The notes under the pieces are model-generated. The model saw only the letters and a program-made list of their open reading frames with translations, made no database searches and was not told the DNA's origin. The position numbers and the translations under genes are program-made. Below, piece after piece: positions 1 to 10,967 of a stretch of 64,000 bases of DNA; positions within the stretch are counted from its first letter, which is position 1, and the number at the start of each line of letters is the position of its first letter. The DNA lies in NCBI GenBank assembly GCA_026770025.1, contig JAMXDE010000010.1:682001-746000 (forward strand), in the 5' to 3' direction. The stretch comes from Craspedostauros australis. Its lineage: Eukaryota > Bacillariophyta > Bacillariophyceae > Mastogloiales > Achnanthaceae.

Positions 1-2
1 AA

Positions 3-106
3 GACAAAGGTATAAAAGCCCGTGAAGCAAGACACACGTAAACACTTGGCCTGGTCAGCATCGACAAAGGCGAAAGCCCGTGAAGCAAGACACACGTAAA
101 AACTTG
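3..106 (+). repeat. Two-copy direct repeat in the copia leader
   Basis: A unit of about 45 bp occurs at about 3-49 and again at about 63-106. Both copies carry gacaaagg, then aaagcccgtgaagcaagacac and acacgtaaa.acttgg, with a few substitutions. It lies upstream of the gag-pol frame, in what is probably the untranslated leader. Confidence 0.75.
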
Positions 107-884
107 GAGCGCAAAGGCCCTCTGAAACCTATCGGCAATCTCACCGTGAGTTGTCGCGACCAGGTCAGTCGTTAACACTAAGTCTAAGCCGTACTTGAGA
201 TCGGTTAACGTCCAAAAGGGACGCAGAGATAACTGCTAACCAGACTAGCGTCTGCCCTTGACTGGGGAAGAAACGTGATCGGTAGGAATACCGCGGATGC
301 AACCCGTAAAGCTAGCATTGTGCTGATAGCAATATCACCAAGTGAGTCTAACGACACCGGAAGGCAGGTATACGCTGGACGAAAACGCGAGTGGTGGAAC
401 CAGGTGAATCAAAGCGACTGCTGGCACCTGGGGGGCACCGCGCTCATTAGCGTGCAAAATCCTGTTAGTATCAGGTACATCGGGCAAGCTGCTGCCAGAT
501 CTAAAAGACGTATAGCAAGCTGATCCGTGGCACTCAAAGGAGGCACGGATTGGATCGAAGGTCCAACTGGGTGAAACCAAAGGTGCACCACATCCTGGTG
601 GAGCACAGCTGAACAAGCGCAAGAACACAGCGTTCGGAGAGACGAAATCCGAACGGGCAGGGCCATCCAACGCGCAATCCATCCGCGACGTTTCATCGCT
701 TTTCAAGACCAACAAAATAACAACAATTCCATCAACAACGCCCATTTGCGCTCAGTCCACCCTTCTGATTGGCTGTGAATTCCTTCGGTTCGCACAATCA
801 CTGGCGCGTCACATCGGTTCACAACTCCTTCGCTATCCCAGTCATTCATCCGACTTCGGGTCGCGCGCCAACACATCGCCCAAA

Positions 885-990
885 CGGGAAATTCACACGG
901 TCCTGGTTGACATTTTTTCATCGGTCATCCTTCGCCTCGGATTAAGCACGGTCATCTTCGCATTCGTCAGTCGGGAAATTCACACGGTCC
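885..990 (+). repeat. 19-bp direct repeat in the copia leader
   Basis: The 19-mer cgggaaattcacacggtcc is present at 885-903 and again at 972-990 with no mismatch. The sequence between the copies is unrelated. It lies in the leader of the copia element. Confidence 0.8.
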
Positions 991-1308
991 CGTCTGGCCT
1001 TCCATCCGTCAGTCAGTCACAATTCGAGACAGCGCGCACGGATTAACCGCAGTCCACTCGTGACAACGTGCTACCGGTAACGCCTTCGCCATCACTGGCG
1101 CTTTGCATCCGGCACCACTTCCATTCCCGACGAATTCCGACAAGCGCAGAAATCCACCGTCACATCCCAGCGAACGCTTCGACATCACAGCGGACGGCGC
1201 AGTCATTTCCAAGTGTGACCACTTTCCTGGGAGCTGCGGGAAAATACTCGTCCGATAATATTAGCAAATTGGACCAACGACCACATCATCGCAACGCTCA
1301 ACTACACG

Positions 1309-4300
1309 ATGTCCAACGCAATCCCAATCAATGACCCCATCCTGGCGCACGTCCTCAACGTTCTCGGATATGACGACTCGTCTACTGAATGGCGTATCTT
1401 GCACACCGAAGAGATCCAAACCATCATGGATTTCGCTTCGCTCCATCGCGAAGACATGCTCGATATGGACGTCACCATCCAGGTGCCTGATCCAGGATCC
1501 GACTACGTAGCCCAACTGTCTAAGGTAGCAATCCGGAAATTCATAAATGCCATTGGCTGGTTCAGTGTTCAACCTAATCCCACTGCAGAGACATGGCGGG
1601 AACTCAACCAAGCTTCGTACATGGAGTATGTCGCCCGGACGTTCACACCCTCGCCCGCATCCTCAGCTGCCATGCCCGATGGAACCACCAGCGCATTCCC
1701 CTTCGAACCAATGAAGACCGAACCAACGGAGAAGACCGGACGCGACCTCGCCACGGAGTTCAATCGTAGCATCAAGCGTAACATTAGCGACTATCCCAAG
1801 TTGTCTGATGATAAATACTTCGCTACATTCCATCGTCGTCTGCGTGCCACCGCTGCTGCTCATGGCATCTCCAATGTTCTCGATACTGACTACGTCCCGT
1901 CCGATGAACAAGCCGAGCTCTTCAAGGTGCAGTCCACCTTCCTCTTCAACGTGTTTGTATCCAACCTGCAGACCACGAAGAGTAGGAAGTGTGTCACTCC
2001 GTATGAGTCGATCTGTGACGGCCAAGCCGTCTACTGCATGCTGGTCCGCGAGTACACCACCGGTGCCACCGCCGTCAACACCATCCGACGCATCCGAGAC
2101 GAGATCATCAAGTTCAAGCTGGATAAACAGTGGCGCAAGACTCGTGAACAGTTTCTGGACCTGTGGCAACACAAGGTTCACGAACTTGAGGCTTTGCGTG
2201 ATGATCCCATCGACGACGCAACGAAGAAGGAGTGGTTGACCAACGCCATCGAGGCAGACAAGGCTCTGTACCAGTCTATCTTCCAGACTGATTACCTGCA
2301 GACCGCTATCCTGGCCTACTCACCCGGCAAGACCGCGACCACCATGGAGTTCGATACTCTCGTTGAGCTCGTTCGATCGTACGCTGTTCAACTCGATGGC
2401 CACGACGCCAACAAGCCCAAGCCGCCGCGCCAGGCCAACAACGCCGACCAGCGCAAGCAACGCGGGAAGGATAAGGACGACGGACCCAATCTCTGGAAGC
2501 CCAACAAGGACTACAGCAAGGAGACACGAGAACGGCTGCCACGTGAGGAGTTCCAGAAGCTGTCGGATAAGCAACGCAGCGACTTCCTCCAAGCCCGGCG
2601 AGCCAAGTCCGGACGTGGTAAGAAGGACAAGCCTAGGCGTTCCGCCAACAACACCAACCGCAGTGGATCCACATCCAACCAGAACGACCAACAGGACACC
2701 CAGGCCAGCGACAACGGTAGTAACAATAATGAGTCTAGTTCTACCGCCGGAACAGCAATCAACCGTATGCTTTCCAATGCCATGTCTAGCGCGTCCGGGA
2801 GCCCGCCGGCTACCCTCGTCATTGACGGTCGCACCTACACCCTGTCTCACACGAACGTATCGTACAAGTTCAACAACGCGAACGTGACTGTGCAAGGCGC
2901 ATTGGTGGATGGAGGTGCGAACGGCGGTCTCGTTGGCGATGACATGCTGGTGATGGAGTCCACGTCCAACCGGGCCGATGTTTCTGGAATTGGTGACGCA
3001 GAGATCAAGGATCTGGCGCTGGTCACGGCCACCGCTGTCATCCAGACCACCTCAGGGCCGGTGATCGGTTGGTTCCATCAGTACGCCAACTACGGGAAAG
3101 GGCGCACCATCCATTCTGCCAACCAACTCGCGGCGTTTGGATTGGATGTCAACGAGAGACCCAAGAACCTCCCTGGCGGCCGGCAAACCATCGTCACACC
3201 AGACGGATTCATCATCCCGCTCACCGTGCGTCAAGGCCTCGCATACATGGATATGCACAAGCCAACTCAGGCAGAGCTAGACGATCTGCCACACGTGTTC
3301 TTCACCTCCGACCAAGAGTGGGACCCATCTGTCCTGGACGGGGAGGCTGATCTGGACAACATCCCCGCAACCGAACGCGGCGAAGACGACGACATCGACA
3401 TCACCATCTCCAAGTGCGTTCAGTACGCTCAATCCGCTGCAACGCTCGGGGATGGGGAGAAGGCCATCAAGGCCGAGCCACGCAACATCGTGGGTAAAGC
3501 GCCCAACTTCCATGCACTACGGCCGTACTTCGGGTGGATTCCAGCAGACCGCGTGCGTGACACTCTTGCATGTACTACCCAGTGGTACCGCATGTCTGAG
3601 CGTTATCCCATGCGTAAACACTATAAGTCTAGATTCCCCGCAGCCAATGTCAACCGACTACACGATGTTGTTTCCATGGACACGTTGTTCTCTGACACGC
3701 CTGCTCATCATGACGGAGTCCCCGGACACGGTGGATGTACCATGGTACAAGTGTTTGTAGGATCCAACACGCGCCTCACAGCGGCGTACCCTCTGGCAAG
3801 CGAGTCCCATGTTCCCCATGTTGTCCAAGACTTCATTCGGGAGCATGGTGCCATGGACGTGTTGATGTCCGACAACGCCACGGCGCAGATCGGGGGCAAG
3901 ATGAGGGACATCCTCCGGCAGTACTGCATCGCAGACCACCAGTCCGAACCACACCACCAACATCAGAATCCTGTCGAGCGACGCATCCAGGATGTGAAGC
4001 GCACCACCAACGGCGTCATGGACCGAACTGGCACCCCTGCCAGGTTCTGGCTCATCTGCACCTTGTACGTCGTGGGACTGCTCAACCATCTGTCACAGTC
4101 CACGGCCGGTCACATCACACCCATCCAGGCCGCCACTGGCCAACGTCCCGACGTGAGCAAGTACCTCAACTTCCACTGGTGGGAGCCAGTGTACTACAAG
4201 GTTGGGAACGCTGCCTTCCCAGGTACCACGCAGGAACGGCGTGGACGCTGGGCTGGACCGTGCGAGCACAAGGGTGACGAACTGACGTTCTGGGTACTGG

Positions 4301-6768
4301 ATGACGCAACGCAACGGCTGTTGCCACGCTCAAGCATCCGACGTGTGTCTGATGACGCGCGAAACCTACGGGCAGACTACCCCCTGCCTGATTCTGGGGA
4401 GGATGGTAACGTGGATGACGAAGCTAGAGAAACCGAAAATCCAGAAGATCTCGACAGTGACAGCACACCTGAAGCTAGACAACCCGTTGTGCATGCACTA
4501 TCTGACCTGGTAGCCACATCACATGGAGAATCAGATTCTGGTGTAGTCAAAGTCCCCAAATTCAGTCCTGATGAGTTGCTCGGATTGACCTTCCTCCACC
4601 AACAGGATGGACTCAAGTGGAGAGCTCGAGTGATCCGCAAGATCAAGGACGGAGACGCAGCCAACCATGACAATATCAAGATGCTCATCGCATACGGCGA
4701 CGACGACACTGAAGAGCTCATCGCGTATACGGATCTAGCTGACATCATCGAACAGCAGCACGAACAGGAGATTGGCGACGGGGAGATGTGCGTTTTCAAA
4801 GCCATCACCGGTCATGAAGGTCCATTCCACTCCAGTCACAGCAAGTACAACGGCTCCTCCTACAACGTAAAGGTACAATGGGAGGATGGCAGTGTGACCA
4901 TGGAACCACTGGACGTGATCGCCAAAGACGACCCTGTATCTTGTGCAAAGTACGCCGCAGACAACAACCTCCTCGGTCTGCCTGGCTGGAAGCGATTCCG
5001 TAAACTAGCAAAGAGAAAGAAGAAGCTCAACCGTCTCATCAATGCTGGTAAACGCAAAACACGTGCACAAGGTCCTATCTTCAAGTTTGGTGTTCAGGTT
5101 CCACGGAACGGAAAGGAAGCACGCCAGCTTGATGAGAAGAACGGCAACTCCAAGTGGGTAGATGCTGAGAGAAAGGAAATGGATCAACTCCACGAGTATG
5201 GCACGTTCAAGGATCTCGGAAAGAACGCTCGGAAACCAGATGGATACAAGCAAATCAAGCTCCTCTGGGTGTACGATGTGAAACACGACCTTCGCCACAA
5301 GGCAAGATGCGTAGCAGGAGGGCACTTAACGGATCCATGCAAGGATATGGCATATGCAGGAGTAGTCAATCTCAGATCATTCAGGATTGCACTGCTTGCA
5401 GCAGAACTCAACAACCTCAAACCCATGGTGGGTGATATTGGTAACGCCTATCTAGAAGCATACACAAAAGAAAAGATCTGTTTTGTTGCTGGTCCTGAGT
5501 TCCAAGAGTTTGCTGGTCACATGATGATCATTGTGAAAGCGCTCTACGGACTACGCACGTCTGGTGCTCGATTCCACGAGTCTCTGGCCGACACACTCCG
5601 TGACATGAAGTTCTTTCAGTGCAAAGCTGACCCGGATGTGTGGATGAGGGATGCTGGTAGATGCTGGGAATACATCTGTGTGTACGTAGATGATCTGATG
5701 GCTGTCATGGAAGACCCACAGTCATTCTTCAACACGCTCATCAACAAGTACAAGTACAAGTTGAAAGGTGTAGGACCAATCAAGTATCACCTCGGCGCAG
5801 ACTTCGACCGAGACAAAGACGGAACCCTGACTATGAGCCCGCAATCCTACATCAAACGGATGCTGGCGAATTACGAACAGGTGCATGGGGAGCTTCCTCG
5901 GACCTACACCAGTCCCATGGAACACAACGACGCCCCCGAACTAGACACATCACGCGAACTAAATCCTGTAGAGACCAGACAATTCCAATCACTCATCGGC
6001 GCCCTTCAATGGTGCATCACATTGGGACGGTTTGATATTGCTGCAGCTGTGATGACTTTGTCTAGATTCAGAGCTCAACCCAGGATTGGTCACATGGACC
6101 GCGCTAAACGTGTGTATGGATACCTCCGAAAGCGTTCTGACGCCGCCATCAGGTTCAGAACGGGGATTCCAGATCACGAGCGCTTCTTCAAGGTTCCTGA
6201 CCATGAATGGATGTACTCTGTGTATGGTGATGCCGAAGAGGAAACCGCGGACGACGACCCAACACCCAAGGGCAAGGCAGTTCGTATGACGACGTTTGTA
6301 GATGCCAACCTCATGCACTGCAAAGTGACAGGCAAGTCTGCAACTGGTGTTCTCCATCTGCTCAACCAGACACCCATCGAATGGTTCAGCAAGCGCCAGA
6401 CCACCGTAGAGACTGCAACCTACGGATCGGAATTCGTCGCGGCAAGACAGGCAACAGAGCAAGTGATTGCGATGCGCCTCACTCTTCGTGCAATGGGGAT
6501 TCCACTGGACGGACCCGCCTGGATGTTCGGAGACAACCAGAGCGTGATCACATCCTCCACCATTCCCAACAGTGTGTTGTCCAAACGACACAACGCATTG
6601 GCGTACCACCGCGTGCGTGCCGCAGTAGCTGCAAAGATCCTGCATTTCTGCAAGATAGACGGAACGGAAAACGTCGCCGACGTCATGACCAAGTTCCTTC
6701 CATGGGCGAAGTACTGGCCGTTAGTGAGGCCGCTTCTATTCTGGAAAGGAGAAACTCTGGGTGGATGA
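1309..6768 (+). CDS. Copia-type gag-pol polyprotein
   Basis: This single uninterrupted frame of 1819 residues encodes all retrotransposition functions. Residues 1-480 are gag-like and end in a Lys/Arg-rich stretch without a zinc knuckle. The aspartic protease motif VDGGANGG has its Asp near residue 534. The integrase core has acidic residues at about D790 (MDTLF), D855 (DNATAQ) and E890 (NPVER). Reverse transcriptase has the YVDDLM box near 1459-1464. RNase H starts with FVDAN near 1665 and has the SKRQTTVETATYGSEFVAA block and a C-terminal AYHRVR motif. The ATG at 1309 is the first in frame. No stop or frameshift is present, so the copy is young and possibly active. No second frame or frameshift site between gag and pol was seen, so the polyprotein must be cut by its own protease. 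Confidence 0.96.
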   Translation: MSNAIPINDPILAHVLNVLGYDDSSTEWRILHTEEIQTIMDFASLHREDMLDMDVTIQVPDPGSDYVAQLSKVAIRKFINAIGWFSVQPNPTAETWRELNQASYMEYVARTFTPSPASSAAMPDGTTSAFPFEPMKTEPTEKTGRDLATEFNRSIKRNISDYPKLSDDKYFATFHRRLRATAAAHGISNVLDTDYVPSDEQAELFKVQSTFLFNVFVSNLQTTKSRKCVTPYESICDGQAVYCMLVREYTTGATAVNTIRRIRDEIIKFKLDKQWRKTREQFLDLWQHKVHELEALRDDPIDDATKKEWLTNAIEADKALYQSIFQTDYLQTAILAYSPGKTATTMEFDTLVELVRSYAVQLDGHDANKPKPPRQANNADQRKQRGKDKDDGPNLWKPNKDYSKETRERLPREEFQKLSDKQRSDFLQARRAKSGRGKKDKPRRSANNTNRSGSTSNQNDQQDTQASDNGSNNNESSSTAGTAINRMLSNAMSSASGSPPATLVIDGRTYTLSHTNVSYKFNNANVTVQGALVDGGANGGLVGDDMLVMESTSNRADVSGIGDAEIKDLALVTATAVIQTTSGPVIGWFHQYANYGKGRTIHSANQLAAFGLDVNERPKNLPGGRQTIVTPDGFIIPLTVRQGLAYMDMHKPTQAELDDLPHVFFTSDQEWDPSVLDGEADLDNIPATERGEDDDIDITISKCVQYAQSAATLGDGEKAIKAEPRNIVGKAPNFHALRPYFGWIPADRVRDTLACTTQWYRMSERYPMRKHYKSRFPAANVNRLHDVVSMDTLFSDTPAHHDGVPGHGGCTMVQVFVGSNTRLTAAYPLASESHVPHVVQDFIREHGAMDVLMSDNATAQIGGKMRDILRQYCIADHQSEPHHQHQNPVERRIQDVKRTTNGVMDRTGTPARFWLICTLYVVGLLNHLSQSTAGHITPIQAATGQRPDVSKYLNFHWWEPVYYKVGNAAFPGTTQERRGRWAGPCEHKGDELTFWVLDDATQRLLPRSSIRRVSDDARNLRADYPLPDSGEDGNVDDEARETENPEDLDSDSTPEARQPVVHALSDLVATSHGESDSGVVKVPKFSPDELLGLTFLHQQDGLKWRARVIRKIKDGDAANHDNIKMLIAYGDDDTEELIAYTDLADIIEQQHEQEIGDGEMCVFKAITGHEGPFHSSHSKYNGSSYNVKVQWEDGSVTMEPLDVIAKDDPVSCAKYAADNNLLGLPGWKRFRKLAKRKKKLNRLINAGKRKTRAQGPIFKFGVQVPRNGKEARQLDEKNGNSKWVDAERKEMDQLHEYGTFKDLGKNARKPDGYKQIKLLWVYDVKHDLRHKARCVAGGHLTDPCKDMAYAGVVNLRSFRIALLAAELNNLKPMVGDIGNAYLEAYTKEKICFVAGPEFQEFAGHMMIIVKALYGLRTSGARFHESLADTLRDMKFFQCKADPDVWMRDAGRCWEYICVYVDDLMAVMEDPQSFFNTLINKYKYKLKGVGPIKYHLGADFDRDKDGTLTMSPQSYIKRMLANYEQVHGELPRTYTSPMEHNDAPELDTSRELNPVETRQFQSLIGALQWCITLGRFDIAAAVMTLSRFRAQPRIGHMDRAKRVYGYLRKRSDAAIRFRTGIPDHERFFKVPDHEWMYSVYGDAEEETADDDPTPKGKAVRMTTFVDANLMHCKVTGKSATGVLHLLNQTPIEWFSKRQTTVETATYGSEFVAARQATEQVIAMRLTLRAMGIPLDGPAWMFGDNQSVITSSTIPNSVLSKRHNALAYHRVRAAVAAKILHFCKIDGTENVADVMTKFLPWAKYWPLVRPLLFWKGETLGG

Positions 6769-7636
6769 ACAAGACTCCCGACTATAGGGGAGTATCAACA
6801 TCTAGATCGAAATTAGGTACCCATCTCCCATGACTGAAACGTGATTCACTATTTTTGATTCGACTCGATATGAGAGTATAGTCGAGTGAGTCTTGATACA
6901 CGATTGATATTCGGTCACTACGGTCATCGAACATGACGTAGGCACTGACATCATCGTATGACGTCAGAGGATCGGTCATTGTGATCCTCGGAATCGAGAT
7001 TATATTTTAGTCATGGTATGCTGACCTGTCTAGCCTAGCCGAGTGCATCATCAAGCACGTGGCAACAACATTTAGGATTCAGAACAACATCGTCAGGGGT
7101 GATGCATGCACTCCGCCAATGTAGACGGATCAATCCATATATGATCAAACAGAGATCAAGATTAGGCAAGACCAGGAGAGATGAAGAAAGACCCAAGGGC
7201 GAGAATAACACGGGATATCGTGTAAATCAACATGCCATCTTGGGCAATGTTTTAGGAAAGACTGCGAGAGAAACCACGAGGTAATCGAGCAGCACGTTAG
7301 CAACCGTGCATTAGGCACCATCATTAGAAATAGGAGATCATCATCTCATAATCCAAACTCAATCATCAATTGACACACCAACTAATAGAAACAACAACAA
7401 CACCAAACACACCAACTCCACCTCTTGGCTTGATCACCCTGGCGGCGTAGTAAGTGCAGTGTTTGGTGCTCCCCTCTTGTCCTGTGTGTAATTGCTGATT
7501 ATCACAAACTGTAATAATGGCCGATGTCAAAGGGGCGTAACCAAGTTGCTGCAAGCGTGAAAAGTCATTCGCGGGATGGCGACAACGCGAAGGAGGGCCA
7601 ATGTTCGTCTTTGGAACCACAATGCGTAGGTACAGC
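6769..7636. other. Sequence after the copia ORF; possible 3' LTR
   Basis: No coding frame with recognisable content is present. AGGGGAG at 6786-6792 could be the polypurine tract. A/T-rich stretches such as gattatatttta near 7000 would suit an LTR promoter or poly(A) region. Without the 5' LTR for comparison, this cannot be confirmed as LTR. Confidence 0.35.
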
Positions 7637-8083
7637 ATCGGTCCTTCGTTCACAAGGCACTTTTTGCGCTTGCGTTGAAAGCGTACTTGGTCCTACGGTG
7701 ACAACGCACTTTTTGCGCTTCTGTTAAAGGCATAATCGGTCCTACGATCACAACGCACTTTTGCGCTTCTGGTAAAGGCATACTTGGTCCTACGGTGACA
7801 ACGCACTTTTGCGCTTCTGTTAAAGGCATACTTGGTCCTATGATCACAACGCACTTTTGCGCTTCTGTTAAATGCATTATCGGTCCTACCATCATAACGC
7901 ACTTTTGCGCTTCTGTTAAAGGCATACTTGGTCCTACGATCATAACGCACTTTTGCGCTTCTGTTAAAGGCATGATTGGTCCTACAATCATAACGCACTT
8001 TTGCGCTTCTGTTAAAGGCATAATCGGTCCTACGATCATAACGCACTTTTGCGCTTCTGTTAAAGGCATAATCGGTCCTCTTC
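7637..8083. repeat. 48-bp tandem array, about nine copies
   Basis: The core tcctacgatcataacgcac, followed by ttttgcgcttctgttaaaggcata and a short variable link, recurs with starts near 7691, 7741, 7789, 7836, 7884, 7932, 7980, 8028 and 8076. The spacing is 48 bp except for the first interval or two. A degenerate unit starts about 7637. The period is a multiple of three, so several frames on both strands stay open and translate as repetitive peptides. I regard these as by-products of the repeat, not genes. Copies 4-9 are most alike, while the left end is more diverged. Confidence 0.92.
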
Positions 8084-8660
8084 ATACGCAATATTTGAGT
8101 GTATGGAGCGCGGGAAAGGATGAATTAACGTCTATGCCAGGTTCACAAGGGCTAATTTGGCCTTATGAATCACTTTTTGAGGGTGAAAATTGCGTTATGA
8201 CCACTCCATAAGGGCAATATTCACCGTTTGGATTGGTGTCATGAAGCACTTAAATTGATGCCTGTGTGATAAGGACTGTATTGTCCTTACGAATACGGCG
8301 TGTTGGTCACATTGGATAGGCATAGCGCTTCATATTGAGTCGAAGTAGTCGTAACATCCAATTCAGTCTTATGATGGCTCCATAGTGTCGAAAACACCTC
8401 TATGGATAGAATTATAAGCGCTGTTTGGGCCTTATGGACGGCTTCAAAAGCACTATTTGCGTCTTATGCATAACTGCTGTGAGGACGAAACAAAATTGTG
8501 TCTATGTTATAAGACTCATCGCGTCCTTATGGATAGCGCATAAGGGTCAGAAATGCATCTGATTCTGGCCCATAGCCGCCAATATTGCTTTAACGCGGGC
8601 TTATAAGGGCAGATTTGCACCTATGTTTATGTGATAGGCGCAGTTTTATCCATATGAATA
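8084..8660. other. Decayed repeat-like sequence between two arrays
   Basis: No gene is visible. Short phrases such as cttatgg, cctatg and cataagg recur at irregular spacing and resemble parts of both flanking arrays. It looks like an older, degraded part of the same repeat field. Confidence 0.5.
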
Positions 8661-9290
8661 GCACCATAAGAACAAATCTTATCCGGTAGTGAATGCTCTA
8701 TGAACATAAGCAGATGGCTTATGCGGATAAGAACAAATCTTATCCGGTAGTGAATGCTCTATGAACATAAGCAGATGGCTTATGCGGATAAGAAATAATC
8801 TTATCCGGTAGTGAATGCTCTATGAACATAAGCAGATGGCTTATACGGATAAGAACTAATCTTATCCGGTGGTGAATGTTTTCCAACCAAATGGAGGGCT
8901 TGTATGGATAAGAACTGATCTGTGCTATTGATAGATCTGTGCCATTGATAAACGCTCTTTCCACCCAATGGAGGGCTTGTATGTATAAGAGCTAATCTGC
9001 ATCTGTAGTAAACGTTTTTCCACCAAATGTAGGGCTTGTATGGATAAGAACTAATCTGTGTCATTGATAAACGCTCTTTGAACCAAATGGAGGGCTTGTA
9101 TGAATCGGAACGCTCCTGTGTCATTGATAAACGCTCTTTCCACTAAATGGAGGGCTTGTACGGACAAGAACGAATCTGTCCCTGTCATGAACAACATTGG
9201 AACCAAATGGAGGGCTTGTATGGATTGGAACGCTCCTGTGTCATTGATAAACTATGTTTAAACCAAATGGATGGCTTGCGCGGAAAGGGA
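8661..9290. repeat. 60/61-bp tandem array, about ten copies
   Basis: Units start near 8668, 8729, 8790, 8851, 8910, 8987, 9046, 9106, 9166 and 9226. The first four are 61 bp and nearly identical (aagaacaaatcttatccggtag...gcagatggcttatgcggat). From 8851 on, units are 59-60 bp of a related type carrying ccaaatggagggcttgtatgg. One unit near 8910-8986 is lengthened by an internal duplication of gatctgtgctattgat. The array switches subtype once, which suggests two rounds of local amplification. Confidence 0.9.
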
Positions 9291-9808
9291 CCGAATATGT
9301 ATCCATGTTATATGCCTCGATTTGTCTTACGGACACCTTGCATGGATGTTCGTGAATGATGTCGATCTCAGTGAGTGTTCTGTGGAATGTCTGAGGAAGC
9401 CAAGGAACATGACCCAAGACCAACTCGCGTTGAGAGAACAGCGCGCGAATACTCCCACCAGCCAACAGATCGTGGAGACAAACATGGAAATCCTTGTGTT
9501 CTGCATCACCGTGTATTGCAAGTGATCGCTGTGCAATGCAGCAAATGGCGGACTCTGCTTCTCAAGATGTCAGCATCAATGTGCGATGGCCATCGGCTGC
9601 GCCTCGACAACAACTCACATGCCGCCTGATGCCAACAAGGTATTGACGTCAACAACAACGACGGCCAACAATCACGCGCAAGCAACCGAATCAACAACTT
9701 CTCACAATACCTGCCCACGACAGTATCCGATCCAACATCAAGCCAACATCCAATCCACTACATTGTGCATCAACTTGCTCCACCTCGCAATGACTCATTC
9801 AGAAGACG
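9291..9808. other. Spacer before the Harbinger transposase
   Basis: No supported gene is present. The stretch may include the 5' end of the Harbinger element. I looked for a terminal inverted repeat matching the region after 10967 and did not find one by eye. Confidence 0.4.
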
Positions 9809-10967
9809 ATGGAGGTTGAGATTGCCCACTCTGGTATGCAAATTGTGGGTCGCGACGTGGACATGCTCACTTGCATGGAGCAACCCCCATGGCTCACCAT
9901 CCTTTTCCGCAGGACGTATGGGACCAGCATTGCAGTGGCTTCTGCAGTATGGACAGCACTGACACAAGACGGGCTGCTACCAGGCAACACCACAATCAAC
10001 CACATGCTTGGTGCACTCGTATTCCTGAAGCAATACAGTCCATGGGAGATTCTTTCGGTGATGCTGAATAGGGATCGCAGAACATTGATGAAGTGGACAT
10101 GGATTGTTTTGGAAGGCATTGCGCGACTGAGCAGAACAAAGGTGAGTGAACTTGGTGCTGTGTGCGGAGATGGCTTGAATGCGTGTGCTTGCCTGACATG
10201 CCTCACATCCCTTGCACATGCTCAAGTTCCTTTTTGTATCACTGCAGATCAGAATAGAGGAACGCAAGAATGGCAGTGTTGGTCACAACACTGTTTTCAT
10301 GTCCGTGGATGGCACCGACTTTCGGATTGTGGAGCCCAATCCTTTCGACACAGATTGGTACTCTCACAAATTCAATGGGGCAGGCCTCAGATACGAGACT
10401 GGTGTGTGCATTCAGACTGGCCATCTTGTTTGGGTCGAGGGTCCATTTCCATGTGGGGAGTGGAATGATGTAACCATTTTTCGACGCAAGCTGAGGCAGG
10501 AACTGGACGAAGGGGAGCAGGTGATTGCGGATCAAGGCTACAGGGGTGAGCCTTCGTGTTGCATTGAGAGGACCAGATACAATGGAGTGATACGTGCAAG
10601 GCACGAAACAGTTCACAAACGCTTCAAAAACTGGAAGTGCTTGCGGGTGGAGTGGCGGCACCAACTTTGCAAACACCAACTGGCAATGTATGCCATCGCA
10701 GCTATCACACAATTCGAACTGCAGCATGAAAATCCTTTGTTTGACCTGCAGGAGACCATGGCGGATATCAGGGAAATGGAGAATTGGGTGGCATCACTGG
10801 CGCCCCCCTCAGGAGCAGACACCTCACGGGAGGTGGATATGGAAGAAATGGTGGAGGACGAAGCCAGAAGCGAGGAGAGCAACAGCACAACAAGTGAGGG
10901 CATCAGCAGCAGCAGCACAATGAGTGAGGGCACAAGCAGCGGTGACAGCAGTTTTGGACGGGAGTAA
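9809..10967 (+). CDS. PIF/Harbinger DDE transposase, two exons
   Basis: Exon 1 is 9809-10141 and exon 2 is 10248-10967. The 106-bp intron has donor GTGAGT and acceptor CTGCAG, and the phase is conserved, giving 350 residues. The DDE_Tnp_4-type catalytic core follows the splice: VDGTDF supplies D132, IADQGYRG supplies D206, and HETVHKRFKNW supplies E231. These match the DGTH, D..Y and RE..F signatures of the family in position and spacing. Residues 1-111 form the usual N-terminal helical part. After about residue 290 the protein is a Ser/Glu-rich acidic tail. The frame is intact. The Myb-like partner protein of autonomous PIF/Harbinger elements was not found here, so the copy may rely on a partner encoded elsewhere. 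Confidence 0.88.

Larger units (their letters stand above)
1..7380 (+). mobile_element. Ty1/copia LTR retrotransposon (5' LTR not in window)
   Basis: The element is defined by the intact 1819-residue gag-pol frame at 1309-6768. The order protease, integrase, reverse transcriptase, RNase H is the copia (Pseudoviridae-type) order, and the single long frame with a basic gag lacking a CCHC knuckle resembles diatom copia elements. I found no convincing match between 1-1308 and the sequence after 6768, so the 5' LTR presumably lies left of the window. A purine run at 6786-6792 just after the stop is a candidate polypurine tract, which would place the 3' LTR in roughly 6793-7380. Both outer limits are guesses. 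Confidence 0.55.

Noticed and set aside
1-1308. 5' LTR of the copia element
   Set aside because: No stretch matches the sequence after 6768, and no primer-binding site was recognised.
7650-8211. Several repetitive open frames on both strands
   Set aside because: They follow from the 48-bp period, which keeps frames open, and every frame repeats the same short peptide. No start context or domain supports a gene.
7637-9290. CRISPR-like arrangement of direct repeats
   Set aside because: Units are contiguous with no unique spacers, the host is a eukaryote, and no cas-like gene is present.
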